DNA of 7,522 bases, taken from JAKLHL01 sp964411885. GTDB lineage: Bacteria; Bdellovibrionota; JAFGOL01. The position numbers and the translations under genes were made by a program. Below are positions 6,688 through 7,522 of the stretch, one piece after another (within the stretch, counting starts at the first letter, position 1; each line of letters begins with the position of its first letter). The stretch spans positions 1-7,522 of the forward strand of contig CAYPMK010000054.1 of NCBI GenBank assembly GCA_964411885.1. Direction: 5' to 3'. Below the pieces are notes generated by a model that ran no database searches, was not told where the DNA came from, and saw nothing but the letters and a program-made list of their open reading frames with translations.

Positions 6688-7069
6688 TTTTTTCCCTCCT
6701 TTTTTTTGTTTTTGCGCATGAACTGCATAGGCCGTTTATCTCTATTTTGTAGCCTTGCAGTTTATATCCTAATTTTTCTATTTCAACCTTATTTATTGGG
6801 ACGCTGAAGAAAATATCATGTATTTTACCGCACGATATGCATCTAATATGACTATGAGAGCTAAGATCTCCATCATATTTAGCCGGTTTTGTATTTATTT
6901 TACCTATTAAACCTTGTTCATAAAAACTCTCAAGGTTTCTGTAAATAGTACAAAGTCCGATATTGTTGTCTTTTTTCTTTAATATTTTATGAAACTCTTC
7001 TGCAGTAGGATGAGTTTTTAGTTTTCTTAACTCACTTAATATTAACTCTCTTTGTTTTGTGTTCTTCAT
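6680..7069 (-). CDS. perR: Fur-family peroxide-stress regulator, PerR type
   Basis: This 129-residue metal-dependent repressor probably controls its own operon. The winged-helix domain spans about 1-65, with THPTAEEFHKIL and a recognition helix around LCTIYRNLESF. The dimer domain carries KYDGDLSSHSHIRC. Residues His20, Asp66, His72, His74 and Asp85 align with B. subtilis PerR metal-sensing ligands His37, Asp85, His91, His93 and Asp104. Asp85 is the residue that typically separates PerR from Fur (which has Glu). Structural zinc cysteines are Cys77, Cys80, Cys115 and Cys118. It starts at MKNTKQRELIL, about 16 residues shorter than B. subtilis PerR. An in-frame TAA two codons upstream rules out a longer start. 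The weak site TAGGAT precedes the ATG. The basic tail KTKKRREKNV is encoded by the rubrerythrin ribosome site and may be incidental. A Fur or Zur role is less likely given the ligands and the operon content. Confidence 0.9.
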   Translation of the reverse strand: MKNTKQRELILSELRKLKTHPTAEEFHKILKKKDNNIGLCTIYRNLESFYEQGLIGKINTKPAKYDGDLSSHSHIRCISCGKIHDIFFSVPINKVEIEKLGYKLQGYKIEINGLCSSCAKTKKRREKNV

Positions 7070-7082
7070 TTTTTATCCTAAT

Positions 7083-7103
7083 TGAAAATGATTTTCATTA
7101 TCA
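7083..7103 (-). promoter_or_regulatory. Fur/PerR-type operator
   Basis: A 21-bp imperfect palindrome (8 of 10 base pairs symmetric) contains GAAAATGATTTTCATTATC at 7084-7102, which matches the classical 19-bp Fur box GATAATGATAATCATTATC at 16 of 19 positions. It can also be read as two 7-1-7 units offset by 6 bases, each matching TGATAATNATTATCA at 12 of 14 positions. The unit at 7083-7097 is a perfect palindrome. It lies 14 bases upstream of perR, at and just downstream of the predicted -10 box, as expected for repression. Confidence 0.85.
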
Positions 7104-7130
7104 TTTAATACATTATTCTGGAGTGGTCAA
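7103..7130 (-). promoter_or_regulatory. Predicted sigma-70 promoter of the perR-rbr operon
   Basis: The minus strand has TTGACC (7125-7130, 5 of 6 to TTGACA), a 16-base spacer and TTAAAT (7103-7108, 4 of 6 to TATAAT). Immediately upstream, 7131-7153 is almost pure A/T with A-tracts on this strand and looks like an UP element. The operator begins at the -10 box and covers the predicted start of transcription. An alternative -10, GATAAT within the operator, would need a 22-base spacer and is less likely. Confidence 0.6.
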
Positions 7131-7153
7131 TAATTATTTTTTTATTTTATTTT

Positions 7154-7159
7154 TATGAT
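7154..7159 (+). promoter_or_regulatory. Possible -10 box for yhbY
   Basis: TATGAT matches TATAAT at 5 of 6 positions and would start transcription around 7166, only about 5 bases before the preferred ATG of yhbY. I found no recognisable -35 box; the region upstream is T-rich. Confidence 0.3.
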
Positions 7160-7170
7160 ATATGGTAGGT

Positions 7171-7473
7171 ATGAATACATTAAAGGGTTCACAAAAAAAG
7201 TATCTAAGAGGATTGGCACATAGCCTTAAACCCCTTATTATAATAGGACATGAGGGCATTACCAGTTCTGTTATAAAATTCATGGAAAAAGTACTATATG
7301 ATCATGAACTTATTAAGGTAAGGTTTAATAAACTAAAAGAAGAAAAAAAACAGCTTATAGAAGAGTTGGCAGAAGCTACAAGTAGCGAAGTAGTAGGGAC
7401 AATAGGGAATATTGCAATATTTTATAAAATGAACCCAGAAGAAGATAAAAGAAAGATCAAAGTTTGTAATTAG
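7171..7473 (+). CDS. yhbY: YhbY/CRM-domain ribosome-associated RNA-binding protein
   Basis: This small protein has a CRS1-YhbY (CRM) fold that binds RNA; E. coli YhbY associates with the pre-50S ribosomal particle. The preferred reading has 100 residues and starts MNTLKGSQKKYLRGLAHSLK, matching the family pattern of a basic first helix followed by GLAH.LKP. It continues with the GxxG-type loop IGHEGIT and the conserved HELIKVRF. The C-terminus IGNIAIFYKMN fits the final strand. An in-frame ATG at 7162 would add MVG. Neither start has a spaced Shine-Dalgarno sequence. I chose 7171 because it matches the usual N-terminus of homologues such as E. coli YhbY (MNLSTKQKQHLKGLAH). The gene is divergent from perR across about 100 bases, and nothing suggests it belongs to the stress regulon beyond sharing that region. 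The 49 bases after its stop show no gene. Confidence 0.92.
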   Translation: MNTLKGSQKKYLRGLAHSLKPLIIIGHEGITSSVIKFMEKVLYDHELIKVRFNKLKEEKKQLIEELAEATSSEVVGTIGNIAIFYKMNPEEDKRKIKVCN

Positions 7474-7522
7474 TTGATAGTAGTCCTGTTAATGAATATC
7501 TATTTAAATTAACGATCCTTGA

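Noticed and set aside
6685..6708. Run of eight A's before AGGAGGG as a programmed frameshift joining PerR to rubrerythrin.
   Set aside because: A +1 shift would be required, and the ribosome site and ATG already explain the rubrerythrin start. The A run matches the local base bias.
7488..7513. Inverted repeat GTTAAT...ATTAAC downstream of yhbY as a terminator.
   Set aside because: It is a 6-pair AT-rich stem with a 14-base loop and no T run, easily expected by chance in this sequence.

Overview
The window is AT-rich DNA (roughly one third G+C by eye) from a bacterium that very probably lives anaerobically or microaerobically. The evidence is a compact block of rubredoxin-linked oxygen-defence genes: rubrerythrin, desulfoferrodoxin-type superoxide reductase, ferritin, rubredoxin and a flavoprotein of the NADH:rubredoxin reductase kind. 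Strong AGGAGG-type ribosome binding sites and a Fur-type operator support a bacterium. Rubrerythrin, superoxide reductase and ferritin keep the metal-ligand numbering of the classic Desulfovibrio and E. coli proteins. This does not fix the lineage, and I do not assign one.

Region 1 (1-3597, minus strand) is a three-gene biotin-dependent acyl-CoA carboxylase operon: carboxyltransferase, then biotin carboxylase, then biotin carboxyl carrier protein. Gaps are 15 and 4 bases. The carrier gene is complete except for the last base of its stop codon, which falls outside the window. The set looks like a propionyl-CoA carboxylase whose alpha subunit is split into two proteins. Its substrate-specificity residue is an uncommon Cys.

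Region 2 (3710-7069, minus strand) is a seven-gene oxidative-stress operon: perR - rbr - superoxide reductase - ferritin - flavin reductase-like protein - rubredoxin - a TIGR02757/DUF2400 protein. Genes overlap or lie at most 18 bases apart. A single promoter with a 21-bp Fur-type palindrome over its start region precedes perR. The products fit one scheme: NAD(P)H electrons pass through the flavoprotein to rubredoxin, which feeds superoxide reductase (superoxide to peroxide) and rubrerythrin (peroxide to water). Ferritin stores the iron that would otherwise drive Fenton chemistry, and the PerR-like repressor senses peroxide or iron. The last gene carries a motif resembling the catalytic segment of HhH-GPD DNA glycosylases, which suggests a DNA-repair role.

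Region 3 (7171-7473, plus strand) is a divergently transcribed yhbY-type ribosome-associated RNA-binding protein with no Shine-Dalgarno sequence. The last 49 bases hold no gene I can support. The only gene-free stretches are the 112-base gap between the two minus-strand operons and the roughly 100-base divergent promoter region, so no gene-free stretch exceeds 300 bases. I saw no tRNA, rRNA, mobile element or CRISPR array.
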